Part shown: positions 21,228 to 31,366 of the stretch, piece by piece
Position numbering within the stretch: the first letter of the stretch is position 1
Layout: the number at the start of each line of letters is the position of its first letter
Origin: Albugo candida
Taxonomy: Eukaryota > Oomycota > Peronosporomycetes > Albuginales
Direction: 5' to 3'
DNA length: 64,000 nt
Assembly: GCA_040437565.1 (NCBI GenBank)
Contig: JBDOQK010000008.1
Coordinates: forward strand, 496,001 to 560,000
The notes under the pieces: model-generated
Told to the model about the DNA's origin: nothing
The model's database searches: none
Seen by the model: the letters and a program-made list of their open reading frames with translations, nothing else
Made by a program: the position numbers and the translations under genes

Positions 21228-24200
21228 ATGGCGACCAGAGAAGTATGGGCGTCTCGCCTATCCGACTTGACATTGAATGAAAATACGGATACTGAAGAAA
21301 TTCAAAAGGATCTACGCGCAGCTATTGAGAGTCTACAGGGCATTTTGCAACTACAGCGAACAAAAAAAAAGAGGAATAAGTCGATTGATGCTAATCTTGC
21401 AAGCAGGACGGAGCAGATCGCATGGTATGGTACGATAAGCAAACTACTCGATGAAGAGAGTCAAAAGGTCTTACGGTTTCTTCGCTCTGGAATGAATATG
21501 ACCGAGGAATACATCCCCTTCGATCAGCTTACTTTCAATCGATTGAGTTGGCTACAAATTCTACGAGCTGCAGGAAATGAGCTCGTTCAATCTCAAGAAT
21601 ACCGAGCCGCAAGACGATTCTTTTACGATCCGATGTATCGACTTCTTATCAAAAGTATCAAATCGATTGATCCAAAAACCACAATACTTTCCTCGATGGA
21701 AATCATGGGAATTGAGCTTTGCATCGACGCAATCTACAAGTCTGCGTACTGCCAATTCCAGGATGCTTTACCCTCTGATCGAGTCATTCGTCAGATAAGC
21801 ACGTACCACACGATATGTGAAGCGATCAGGTTGGCTCGGGAAGGACTCGAAATTGCTGTGAACGCATCACACTGTCAAGCAGACTCGATCTCAAAATCGG
21901 GTTTAAAGCACAAGTTTGCGTGGTTGGTGATGAATGGTATCCATTGGATAGTTTACATGGTGAAACAGCTCCAAAGCAGCACGGGTAGAAGCTTTATTGC
22001 CACTGGCGAAGTAGAAGCACATTCGGCGAAAATATACAGCGAGCAGGTTTTGGTTCCATTTCTTACATATTGTCTGCTTTGCATGGAATCTCAGCTTGTG
22101 TTATCAACAGTCCAATTCTTAAAGTATCGTATGTATCTCTATCAGCTGATTGTCGATATGTACCTTCGGCTATCTCAGGAAGCTTCCAGCTTGGAAATGA
22201 TAAAGAATTACACAACAGCGGCATCAACGTGTGTCAATCGAGCTGACAATAGCGTCAAACGCCTCCGTAAAGTCGAAGAGTATGATCTACCGCTTCCGTC
22301 TAATGTCGAAACGTGTCTGAAATTTGCCGAGTCGATCGTACGTTTCCTGATCGCACGCATCCGAGTCGCAGAATTCGGATGCGCTCAAGTTTTATTGAAA
22401 TTGGAGAAAAAAATACCGACAGAGAAATTGACAAAGGCTGAGAAAAATGACATTGCCACTTGGACCTTTACGGAAGAAATTGTGGGAAAAGTTTTATCAA
22501 TCGAAAGCGAAAAGATAATTGTTCTGATCGATCATCTTTGCAAACTGAATCTGGACAATCTGTCGAGCGATCCGTGGAAGCAGTGGCACAAAGCTTTGGT
22601 TTCGTATCTTTACAAAAGCCTTGATCCTTTTCTCAAATTATTCATTGAGAAGGTGAATGCAGGCACAGATAATGACGATGGGAAAGAGGCTGAGCGTAAT
22701 TTATCGCTCACGTTGCCAATTGTTTCGCATTTGTCGATTTTGGGACACTTTTACACGTCTCGGATGCTGACCGAGTTGGAAGTATTACTCCAAACGCTTT
22801 CTGCACGTCGCAGCATCTTATGCATTGATTCTATGGAAAATAGTATTGCCGAAAGAATTCAGCTAGAAATAACGATGTACAAATCACTTGATCGATTTGA
22901 GCAAAAGCTATCAGAAATGGAATTGGTTCATGACTCGATCCAAGTTGATGATTTCGAAAGTATTCAGAAGCATACAGTCGACATCTGCAGGGCGATCACT
23001 GCCTGTATCCGCTTTAGAAGCAAGCGCTGTCAATACAAGTGTGATGCTATCCCCTCCCATTTGAAAGACTGGCTGATTGACATTGCTTTGAATCTGTGGA
23101 AGAGATTCGAATGCTCCATTTGTTCGATTGCCAAAATGAACGAAAAAAATCAACCCACCAGTGAAAAGGAAGTAATGCAGCACCAAATCGGAAGAGATGT
23201 ACTCGTGACAATTCATGAAACCTTGACGGCAGTGAATTTTGACGACATGCCATTCCGGGCATCCATAACGCTACGCTTAGCTGTCCTTCTACATAATCAG
23301 CGCAATTTGACAGATGCTGCTCAATTGTTGAGAAATGAGGTCGGGAAAATTGGCTTGGAACGTGGTCGACTAATCATCAATTCGCATCAACGAAATCAAT
23401 CGGGTGATTCAAATTCACTTAAAAGAGACGTCGGGAGATCTTTCGGATGCGCGTACGAGGCTCTGGTGGCTTCCGAATACGATCTATACACACTCTTATT
23501 TCGAACGGAACTGGAAATCTTAGAAGGATCATCAAGGGATTCCTCATCGCAAAGTAGCGGGAAGTGCGATAATTCGACTGAGAAGATCTTGCGAAAGGAT
23601 ATTCGACACAATGGCTATCTCTCACACTCTTACTATTTGCAAAAACTTCATAATGTATGCACAAACGCGAAGCTGAGCTCTACAACGGATCAAAAGATTC
23701 TTGATTCGGCCTCCACCCTACTCAACGATCTTTATTTGAATCTAAAAGCGATAGAGAAACAAGAAGAGAAGCTGATACAAATTCCAATGTCGAATTCGGA
23801 CCTAAACAAGTCGAGAAATTGCGAGCATGTTACATCGCCAAGTAGGAGCAAAAGGCTTCTTCCTCCAAAGATTATTTGTCAAAGTAGCACTTCCGTGATT
23901 GTGCGATATCAGCCAAAGTGTGATGTCAATTGGACAGAGCACAAAGCAACCTGTGTAGAGTGCATCCCGTCCTATTACAAGCTTTATGGAGACGTTGCAA
24001 AAGCGAGCACGCGACTATCGATGAACAGCATAAGTCTACCTGGCACCGGAATCAGGCTACCGATTGATACCGTACGCTCGAAAGGGATTCAAATCTCAAG
24101 TCTCAACCCAAATGAGAAATATCTTTTCGCATTTGCAGCTTTTGACGACAAGAACGAGATTTTATTTGGAGGTATTGGCCATGCGCTTTCAGTTGTCGCG

Positions 24201-27200
24201 TTAAATCCTTTTCCGATGATCATTTTGAACTACAGCATCGCAAAAATATGTGCCAGTCTTTATCAGCAGATACCTAGGCACAAAAGTGACGCGCATGAGA
24301 GCCTACGTAAAAAACTACGGGCAAGTAGCTTGCGTTCTGCTGGAGCTGTATACGCCAGCATAACAAAAAGAAGAGGAAGTGAGATTGAGAAAGAAGATGC
24401 TCAGAACCGTCACGCGTCGTTGTGGAAACAGGATCCTTTCCACCAACATCTATTGAGTCATGATGTGGTATCGCGATTATCCGTTACCGAGCTAAAGGCC
24501 TGTGTATCGAGCATATCGTTAATGTCTGAAAGTACTAGAATCGAGTCTTTTTTAGACACTTCAGCTCGTGAGCGATCACCACTCCTCTTGAACTCATTGA
24601 AATACGCCCGAATATCATTAATTGGATCCGAATTAGCCTTCATGTATGCCGACAATGTGAGCGCGATGACGCTGCTTATACATTCATATCGCTTCCTCTT
24701 ACCCTGGCTCGATCTCACAAAGTCTGCTATGATAAGGCCCAATATTTCTTGCACCAAGTCTTGGATTTTTGAAGCTCTTGTGACAATCTTTGAGTCATCC
24801 TTGCTGATCATTGACACATTTGGAGATCAGGACGAGTATTTATTAGCGATGACAGCATGCACTGCCTTTGAACTTGTGCAAATCTCAGCTTTAAAGTCCT
24901 ACAGGCTACCCACTATGCTCAATCTACTGAGAGGTATGCGAGATAAGAAAGCCTGGAAGGAATGCAAAGAAGTGGCTTGTCTTCGAGAAATACTATCGTT
25001 GATTGAGCTTGGTACATCATTCACTTTTGCCACAAATTTGACACCACAGCTTCCAACAACAGCTACAAAACAAAACACTGGTAGTACAGCTATAAAGTCT
25101 TTGGAGCCTGATACTGTCACATATTTCACGTCGATCGAAGAATGCGCTGAGAATTGTAGAAACTCAAATATGACATTCCAAAATGTAGTCACAAAACTCT
25201 TACCCGAAGGACATTCCTTCAAGCTCGATGTAGCTTGTAAATTGTGCCACATTGCGCTTCAGCATGAGCTCGACCTGAATGACCAAGAAAGTCTTCTCAG
25301 TACAACGATCTTGGATAGGATCGTATCAAATTTGAAGCTGAAAATGAAGATAAATGCGAGCATGAAACTGAGGAAATACATCAACGCTTTTGGTCCGCGG
25401 GGTTTAGAGATAACATGCTCTCAAGAGGATGAGCCAGAAGATCAGAATGAAGGCTCACACTCACCATCTGATGATCAATACCTTGCTTTATGGTGTGGAG
25501 AGTATTTCTTCCTACACGTCATCCGGCTGTATCGCATCTCTATGCGTGCTCATCATCAACACAATACGCAAGCAGGAAATCTGCATATCCACAAAGTACA
25601 CCAGTCTTGGCCTCTGAAGGATTGCTTTGAACAATGTTTACCAAAGTCTACATCGAAGACTGAATGCATATTAGACGACGAGGATGAAAAAAAGCTTGGT
25701 GGTTTTGTGGACATTATCGAAATGATATCACTTTGCTCCCGTTGTTTTGTCTATGCGGAGGCATGGCGATGTGTCAGAGATTCTATAAAGTATTTATGGA
25801 ATACACTCTTTGTCACTTGGACATCTCCCGAGGATTCTGTGTGGTCTGCTTATGCACTCGAGCATTTGGTTCACTGTATCGATTCTTTGATAGTAAGGAT
25901 AGAATGTTTGTGTGAAAAAACCACAGCAGAAATTACGCCGTGCTTGCCTTGGATTTCGGAACTTATAACATTCACCTTGAATGTCCTGATCAAAAACCAG
26001 GCTTGGCATGATGCCATCGCAGTTGCCGGTAGATACCACAAAGCACTCGTATCAACAGCCTCCATGAAGAGCATCTGTTGTACTTCCTTCAGCGCGGCTT
26101 CACTAAAATTCTTAGAGAAATGGGCAGGTCGACTTGTACTTGTACAGAAGCATTCCATCAGCGCCCAAAGCGCTCTGCAAAAATCTCATGAAGATATCTA
26201 CTCGGGAACCGATGATAGTGAAAAGCTTCTTGTTACAGTGGAGACAGTAGACCTCCACCCGCTTCGATCTAATGATGCATCGATGCAGCGAATTTCAGAC
26301 AAAGTAGAGAGTGAGAAAAGCGAGTATCAGCGTATGATGGAAGATTGTCAACGTCTTCGAACAGCCATTCTCTTCTGTAAGAAAGACCGACCAAGTCCCT
26401 CAAAGATGGCCAAAGTATCGATCGCGTATCAGCGCTGCCTGAAGCTTTGTTGCGAGAATTTAGAAAAAATGTATATATCCCGAGGATTCTGCGAATTCGG
26501 AGACTTGCAGTGGCATTTTAAGCAAAAAGAATTAGCTGTAGAAAGTTGGCAGGACGGTATCGATTACATTTTCCAAGTGGTCAATGTATTGGAATCATGG
26601 CCCCAAAGTCTCCGTGAAATCGAAATGATCGATATCGATTCGAAACTTCTTTGTCGTATCATACAAATAGACGAAAATCAAAGCGATTCTCACGCTCAGC
26701 GTGCATGGATATCCCTCCACGCGATTGTGTTACTTGGTCGTCTTGTGTTTACACAATCGTCATCAAATTTTATGGTGCAGCATTCCGTTCTAGGAGCTCA
26801 TTTGATACGGCTTCTCCTGCCACACTTTTGCATTATACATCCAACTCGAGCGTTTTTATATGGTTCTTACGATATCGGAAGCATGCAGGAACTATGGCCG
26901 GGTCACCCACTTCTCTGTGGGGAAGGATCTTGCGTCTCTCCTTTATCACTAATATTATCAATCCTTTCGTTTGTATCCGTCTTACTTACTTTCAGTGCTG
27001 GTGCGGGTAAATACTCTCAGCAAAGCAGCTTCCTAGTGGCAGGACTAATGACCACGACTCCACTTGAAACTCTCGCTTTACCAGCCATCACGTTGTATGA
27101 GTCGATTTCAAGACATCATATTCAAGATCTTATACACTCTGTGAATGCGAAAAGATTGAAGGTCGAGGCTTTGACCCTGGCCGGAAGATTTGGGGAAGCT

Positions 27201-29555
27201 CTGACGCAATGGAGTGAAATCGAACAAGTAACAAAAACATCGGCATGGGCTTTTGCCTCATCGTGCACGCTTCAACGTTTGCTCACGTGTTGGACCATAC
27301 ATTCTGCAAACACTTTAGTGGAGACGCTAAGATGTTTCACCAAGTCGCATTTTGATGTGGATGACAGCGGTATTAGTGAATTCGTTGGCTGGGTAGAAAG
27401 CATTGATTTGGTTGTTTTGAGAAGCCAATTCGACGCTCAAATAAACGACTGCGTACTTGTTTCGCTATTGTTTACAACTCTGATGCGATTGATTGCATCA
27501 ATTTCATCAGCTGTCGTTGGCCTTAGCAATGCCGGGATAATCATTGAAGGCTTCAGTGTCCGTATTGTGGCAGCTACAGACAAGCTGTTATCTTCTCTCG
27601 CTGAGAATGTGCAGGATCATAAGGCTCATCGATTCTGTGTCACAGATTGGAACGGATTTGGTTTTCTGATTATGGATTTGACATCTCTTCGGATTCAGCT
27701 TGCGATCGCACATTTTCAATGGAAATTGGCGCTTTCCTTGTGTGATGATGCTTTAAAATGTAAGACTGAGCAATCGAGTGCTTTGAAAGGTGAGCCGAAT
27801 CCGATCTATCCTTCCCTGTTGTCGTTGGAATGGCGCGTGCCACCATGGGCGTTCTACATCCCTCATCATCAGAGGCTACAAATTCATATATTACGTCTCT
27901 CGATATTGCTGCATAATCGGCTTTACTGTGACGTTGTGACGGAAGCCGAAATACTTTTGAATTCGGGAGAAAAGGATTGCATAAGTGTCCATCTGATAGT
28001 ACAATTGGCATTTTTGCAGATGCGAGCGTATTTGCACCTCGGCGATTTAAAAGCTTCCAACGAAAAGATCGAATGGATTCTCAATCAGTGTCGAATTCAC
28101 TCCTTAAAGCAGTCACTTTTGTACGTACAGACGCTTCGAGCTTCCAACGAGCTCCAACTACTTCGTCTCAATCAAGGCCCATTTCCGAATCAAAATGCCT
28201 TATTCGACGTGTACCAAAACGTGGTGACGAAATTAGCTGAAGCGGAATCAATTGTCGATAGGCTCTTAGAGGAAGTCGGATGGTGTGGGCTGAGCCAACC
28301 GGTCGATCGTATTGTAAACATTTCTCTCTCTGCACTTCCAATATTCACAATAATCAAATTGGACTTTGCTCAGGTCTTTTTGAGCATCCATCCTTTCCAA
28401 AACCCAAAGGAGTATGAGAAAATTCTCGTGAAAATCGACCAAGGCCTTCAGTCAGCCAAACAAGCACTAAACAACACACACACTATCCGTGTGCGGCTCT
28501 TACTACTCAAAGGAATGATCCAACGAAGACTGCATACGCTACATTCTTCGTCCTTGGCCTCACACGAGATCATCAGCGTCTTCAAAGAAGCCATTACTTG
28601 CTGCATTCAAAGTGGGAATCACGACCGAGTTTTACTTCGAACAGCGTTTATCGAGCTTGTCGCTTTCTTTGTATATCAGTGGGAACATACTCAACATCAT
28701 CCTTCGTCTTTCCAACAAGCATATCGTTTTATGGAGCTTGCTCGCATCGTCCAAGATCAAGAGGAGCTGTTACCCCGAATCAGTGAACAATGCGAGAAAA
28801 TCGCATTCGATAACATCGAATTGATTCCTTCTCTTGTCATGGATCGACTGAGGCATTTCTCTGCGGTAAAAGACACTGATCCATCCGATAGCACACAAGC
28901 GGTGAGCTCTACACAACTCATCAATCTACTCATCTATTCCTATCATCGTCGAGATACCTTTGCCGATTCGTTCGCTTATCACGATGCAATCACAAATGCA
29001 TTGCATCGCTTTTTGAAAACAAACTATCCGGCGTATGCTGACAACTGTGTACCAGCTGACGATGAAGCAAAAAATGGCTCTAAAATTCCGTCGCTTTTCA
29101 TGTGCTGGGATCAAGCGTATCCGCTGACGTCCAACAGCTGCAGCTTGTACGTCATGAGATATAAAGAGGAAGATTTTCGCGTACTGAAGCACTTGATTTT
29201 CACACGCCAACAGCGAACTCTTTTCCAGAAGCTCGGGCAGAATGCAAGTGCAATCAGACGTGAAGCAGAAGCAAGCTCGAGCCATGAAGCCTTGTCCGCC
29301 TATACGGAACGATGGAACAAGCTATTGATTGATCTGCAGAGTATATGTGAGGAATGTGCGGAAAACCCAAATACAACTACGGAGCAATTGCTCCTTCCAG
29401 GCGACTCGGACACGGCTGAGATTAGACATTTGTTTCTACAAAGGCTCTCATGGCTTCAACTCTTTTTGGAATGCGATCGCTCTGTCTGCTTGTGGGAAGA
29501 CGAGGCACTGTGTCATTTTTTATGGCGTGTATTCGAAACGATTCAGTCAAAATGA
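21228..29555 (+). CDS. CFAP54: Cilia- and flagella-associated protein 54
   Basis: CFAP54 is a large scaffold of the C1d projection of the axonemal central apparatus, needed for normal ciliary beating. This is one uninterrupted exon of 2775 codons, close to the family's very large size. The N-terminal third is helical, with TPR-like pairs. Around residues 880-1000 there is a fibronectin-III-like segment (PPKIICQSSTSVIVRYQP, then SLNPNEKYLFAFAAFDD and the GIGHALSVVALNPFPM turn), which matches the conserved block by which I recognise CFAP54. The remaining 1700 residues are again helical repeats. An 8.3-kb intronless frame contrasts with the many small introns of other genes here. The assignment rests on that block, size and architecture; I could not align the whole. 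Confidence 0.82.
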   Translation: MATREVWASRLSDLTLNENTDTEEIQKDLRAAIESLQGILQLQRTKKKRNKSIDANLASRTEQIAWYGTISKLLDEESQKVLRFLRSGMNMTEEYIPFDQLTFNRLSWLQILRAAGNELVQSQEYRAARRFFYDPMYRLLIKSIKSIDPKTTILSSMEIMGIELCIDAIYKSAYCQFQDALPSDRVIRQISTYHTICEAIRLAREGLEIAVNASHCQADSISKSGLKHKFAWLVMNGIHWIVYMVKQLQSSTGRSFIATGEVEAHSAKIYSEQVLVPFLTYCLLCMESQLVLSTVQFLKYRMYLYQLIVDMYLRLSQEASSLEMIKNYTTAASTCVNRADNSVKRLRKVEEYDLPLPSNVETCLKFAESIVRFLIARIRVAEFGCAQVLLKLEKKIPTEKLTKAEKNDIATWTFTEEIVGKVLSIESEKIIVLIDHLCKLNLDNLSSDPWKQWHKALVSYLYKSLDPFLKLFIEKVNAGTDNDDGKEAERNLSLTLPIVSHLSILGHFYTSRMLTELEVLLQTLSARRSILCIDSMENSIAERIQLEITMYKSLDRFEQKLSEMELVHDSIQVDDFESIQKHTVDICRAITACIRFRSKRCQYKCDAIPSHLKDWLIDIALNLWKRFECSICSIAKMNEKNQPTSEKEVMQHQIGRDVLVTIHETLTAVNFDDMPFRASITLRLAVLLHNQRNLTDAAQLLRNEVGKIGLERGRLIINSHQRNQSGDSNSLKRDVGRSFGCAYEALVASEYDLYTLLFRTELEILEGSSRDSSSQSSGKCDNSTEKILRKDIRHNGYLSHSYYLQKLHNVCTNAKLSSTTDQKILDSASTLLNDLYLNLKAIEKQEEKLIQIPMSNSDLNKSRNCEHVTSPSRSKRLLPPKIICQSSTSVIVRYQPKCDVNWTEHKATCVECIPSYYKLYGDVAKASTRLSMNSISLPGTGIRLPIDTVRSKGIQISSLNPNEKYLFAFAAFDDKNEILFGGIGHALSVVALNPFPMIILNYSIAKICASLYQQIPRHKSDAHESLRKKLRASSLRSAGAVYASITKRRGSEIEKEDAQNRHASLWKQDPFHQHLLSHDVVSRLSVTELKACVSSISLMSESTRIESFLDTSARERSPLLLNSLKYARISLIGSELAFMYADNVSAMTLLIHSYRFLLPWLDLTKSAMIRPNISCTKSWIFEALVTIFESSLLIIDTFGDQDEYLLAMTACTAFELVQISALKSYRLPTMLNLLRGMRDKKAWKECKEVACLREILSLIELGTSFTFATNLTPQLPTTATKQNTGSTAIKSLEPDTVTYFTSIEECAENCRNSNMTFQNVVTKLLPEGHSFKLDVACKLCHIALQHELDLNDQESLLSTTILDRIVSNLKLKMKINASMKLRKYINAFGPRGLEITCSQEDEPEDQNEGSHSPSDDQYLALWCGEYFFLHVIRLYRISMRAHHQHNTQAGNLHIHKVHQSWPLKDCFEQCLPKSTSKTECILDDEDEKKLGGFVDIIEMISLCSRCFVYAEAWRCVRDSIKYLWNTLFVTWTSPEDSVWSAYALEHLVHCIDSLIVRIECLCEKTTAEITPCLPWISELITFTLNVLIKNQAWHDAIAVAGRYHKALVSTASMKSICCTSFSAASLKFLEKWAGRLVLVQKHSISAQSALQKSHEDIYSGTDDSEKLLVTVETVDLHPLRSNDASMQRISDKVESEKSEYQRMMEDCQRLRTAILFCKKDRPSPSKMAKVSIAYQRCLKLCCENLEKMYISRGFCEFGDLQWHFKQKELAVESWQDGIDYIFQVVNVLESWPQSLREIEMIDIDSKLLCRIIQIDENQSDSHAQRAWISLHAIVLLGRLVFTQSSSNFMVQHSVLGAHLIRLLLPHFCIIHPTRAFLYGSYDIGSMQELWPGHPLLCGEGSCVSPLSLILSILSFVSVLLTFSAGAGKYSQQSSFLVAGLMTTTPLETLALPAITLYESISRHHIQDLIHSVNAKRLKVEALTLAGRFGEALTQWSEIEQVTKTSAWAFASSCTLQRLLTCWTIHSANTLVETLRCFTKSHFDVDDSGISEFVGWVESIDLVVLRSQFDAQINDCVLVSLLFTTLMRLIASISSAVVGLSNAGIIIEGFSVRIVAATDKLLSSLAENVQDHKAHRFCVTDWNGFGFLIMDLTSLRIQLAIAHFQWKLALSLCDDALKCKTEQSSALKGEPNPIYPSLLSLEWRVPPWAFYIPHHQRLQIHILRLSILLHNRLYCDVVTEAEILLNSGEKDCISVHLIVQLAFLQMRAYLHLGDLKASNEKIEWILNQCRIHSLKQSLLYVQTLRASNELQLLRLNQGPFPNQNALFDVYQNVVTKLAEAESIVDRLLEEVGWCGLSQPVDRIVNISLSALPIFTIIKLDFAQVFLSIHPFQNPKEYEKILVKIDQGLQSAKQALNNTHTIRVRLLLLKGMIQRRLHTLHSSSLASHEIISVFKEAITCCIQSGNHDRVLLRTAFIELVAFFVYQWEHTQHHPSSFQQAYRFMELARIVQDQEELLPRISEQCEKIAFDNIELIPSLVMDRLRHFSAVKDTDPSDSTQAVSSTQLINLLIYSYHRRDTFADSFAYHDAITNALHRFLKTNYPAYADNCVPADDEAKNGSKIPSLFMCWDQAYPLTSNSCSLYVMRYKEEDFRVLKHLIFTRQQRTLFQKLGQNASAIRREAEASSSHEALSAYTERWNKLLIDLQSICEECAENPNTTTEQLLLPGDSDTAEIRHLFLQRLSWLQLFLECDRSVCLWEDEALCHFLWRVFETIQSK

Positions 29556-29650
29556 ATGACAAATTGGTGATTGTAAAGCACAAATGTAATTGAATTGTTG
29601 TGACACAATGCGAGTGAGTTGTATTCGAATGGGTTACCATATTTCTACTT

Positions 29651-31076
29651 CTATTCCGCGGATGCAATTTCGATGCGACTTCCTCGACGTATTTGGCCCC
29701 ATCCTATCAAACGCCAATGTTTCTCAATTCGACGACTAATAGCGATCTTCTCTCCTTCTTGCGTGCAGACAGGAACAGTCAACAATATTTTCGCTAAATC
29801 TTGTTTGACTGCCAGCACTTTTCCACCCGTTGCCGTAGAGCCGATATTCACCATCAGTACTTCTGCCTTTGAAAGTTTCTGCACTTTGGAAGCTTTACTT
29901 CCGTCTTGCGTTTTCACACCCAAAAGCCGCTTCAGTAGGTAAAAGTTGATTTCCAATTCGGTGAATACATCAGGAAGATTCCCTTTAATGCCCAGCACTT
30001 GACCAACCAATCGATCCGAGCGTGTTAATGTAGGATCAATCAGCGTTCCAACTCCGATCAATCCTCCAGGTACTGCATACTGTAAATCATTTTTTTCGGC
30101 AAAGAGAGAGACAATGCGTGAGAAAATCGGTACACAGGTCACTTTACCGTCGTCATTCTTACTGACGATTCCAGGGCGTACTTCGATTTCATCGTTCACA
30201 CGTAGGACACCTTGTAGGATAGAGCCCCCAGCAACGCCGCCCTTTAGGTTCTCCACATCCTCTCCGGGTTTGTTGACATCGAAAGAACGAATGACAATAA
30301 GTTTTGGTTTTGACGTGAAATCACGTTTTGGAATCGGTATATTTCGTACGATATATTCACAGACCACGTCAATGTTATATTTGAGAACCGCAGAAATTGG
30401 AATAATTGGAGCATCATGAGCAACTGTTCCAGCCACAAATTTCTTGATCTGTTCATGTTGAGCGACCGCTACATCTTTCTTGATAAGATCGACTTTGTTT
30501 TGTAAAATGATAATATTTTGCAATCTCATAATTTCAATAGCAGCGAGATGCTCCGACGTCTGTGGTTGTGGGCATACTTCATTGCCTGCGACAAGCAACA
30601 GAGCTGCATCCATCACTGCAGCTCCATTCAGCATTGTTGCCATTAGAATGTCATGTCCTGGGCAGTCAACAAATGAAACATGACGTTGCAGTACCCATTT
30701 CTTCTGATCCACTTCATCAACAAATGTGTCTGGTTTGGAACTCCCAAACGCGCGATAACACCCAATCCCATTCTCATTCTCTGTTTTGTAGATTTTTGCA
30801 TTCGCATACCCGAGTTTGATTGTGATATTACGTTCCAATTCATTTTTAAAACGAACAGTTTGCACACCCGAAATGGCTTTCACCACAGTCGATTTTCCAT
30901 GTGCCACGTGCCCAATAGTTCCGATATTGATAGTCGCCTGCCAGAAATCTCGTTAGTACGTGCATTGGTAGAGTGAAAGCACAAACCTGTCGACTGATGA
31001 CTTCTGGAGTCAGCGGACTGAGCTGCTCAACCCTTAGCTTGGACAAATCTTGTACGGCCAAGTGTGTTGCAGCCAT
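29651..31076 (-). CDS. EIF2S3: Translation initiation factor eIF2 subunit gamma
   Basis: GTP-binding core of eIF2, which delivers initiator Met-tRNA to the 40S ribosome. Two exons (30987-31076 and 29651-30937) give 458 aa. The splice restores the complete G1 loop ([12 protein letters not shown]), whose first half would otherwise be missing. G3 is [13 protein letters not shown] and G4 is NKVDLI; the long insertion with eukaryotic zinc-knuckle-like positions is present around residues 60-90, and the two C-terminal beta-barrel domains follow. The start [14 protein letters not shown] is in exon 1. It is divergent from CFAP57 with 290 bp between the start codons. Confidence 0.97.
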
Positions 31077-31366
31077 AATACGCAATAGAACAGCTTCTTG
31101 TAGTATGCAAATGTATGTTTTGGTGAGGATCCTCGTTGAAATATGTCGAGAAACGTTAAGGCTTGCACGTAAATGGGCCAAGATCGAGCCTTCCTGTCTT
31201 GTCCACAAGCCTTCTTTACGAATGGCACAAAAATGTGATCCAAAAATGTGGTACATATGTACCTGGTTACAGGTACATATATAATGTAACGGATGAGGCA
31301 TCCAATGCATCGATTTTTATCATTCTATTCCTGACCGCTTAAGATCTGCAACGTTTGGCATCTATC
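31077..31366. promoter_or_regulatory. Bidirectional promoter region, with a perfect hairpin
   Basis: This region separates the divergent starts of eIF2 gamma and CFAP57. It contains an inverted repeat at 31255-31280 with 11-bp perfect arms (ATATGTACCTG) and a 4-nt spacer. The left arm overlaps a 12-bp palindrome GTACATATGTAC at 31251-31262. It could be a dimeric factor site or a transcript hairpin. No known regulator is implied by the sequence. Confidence 0.5.
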
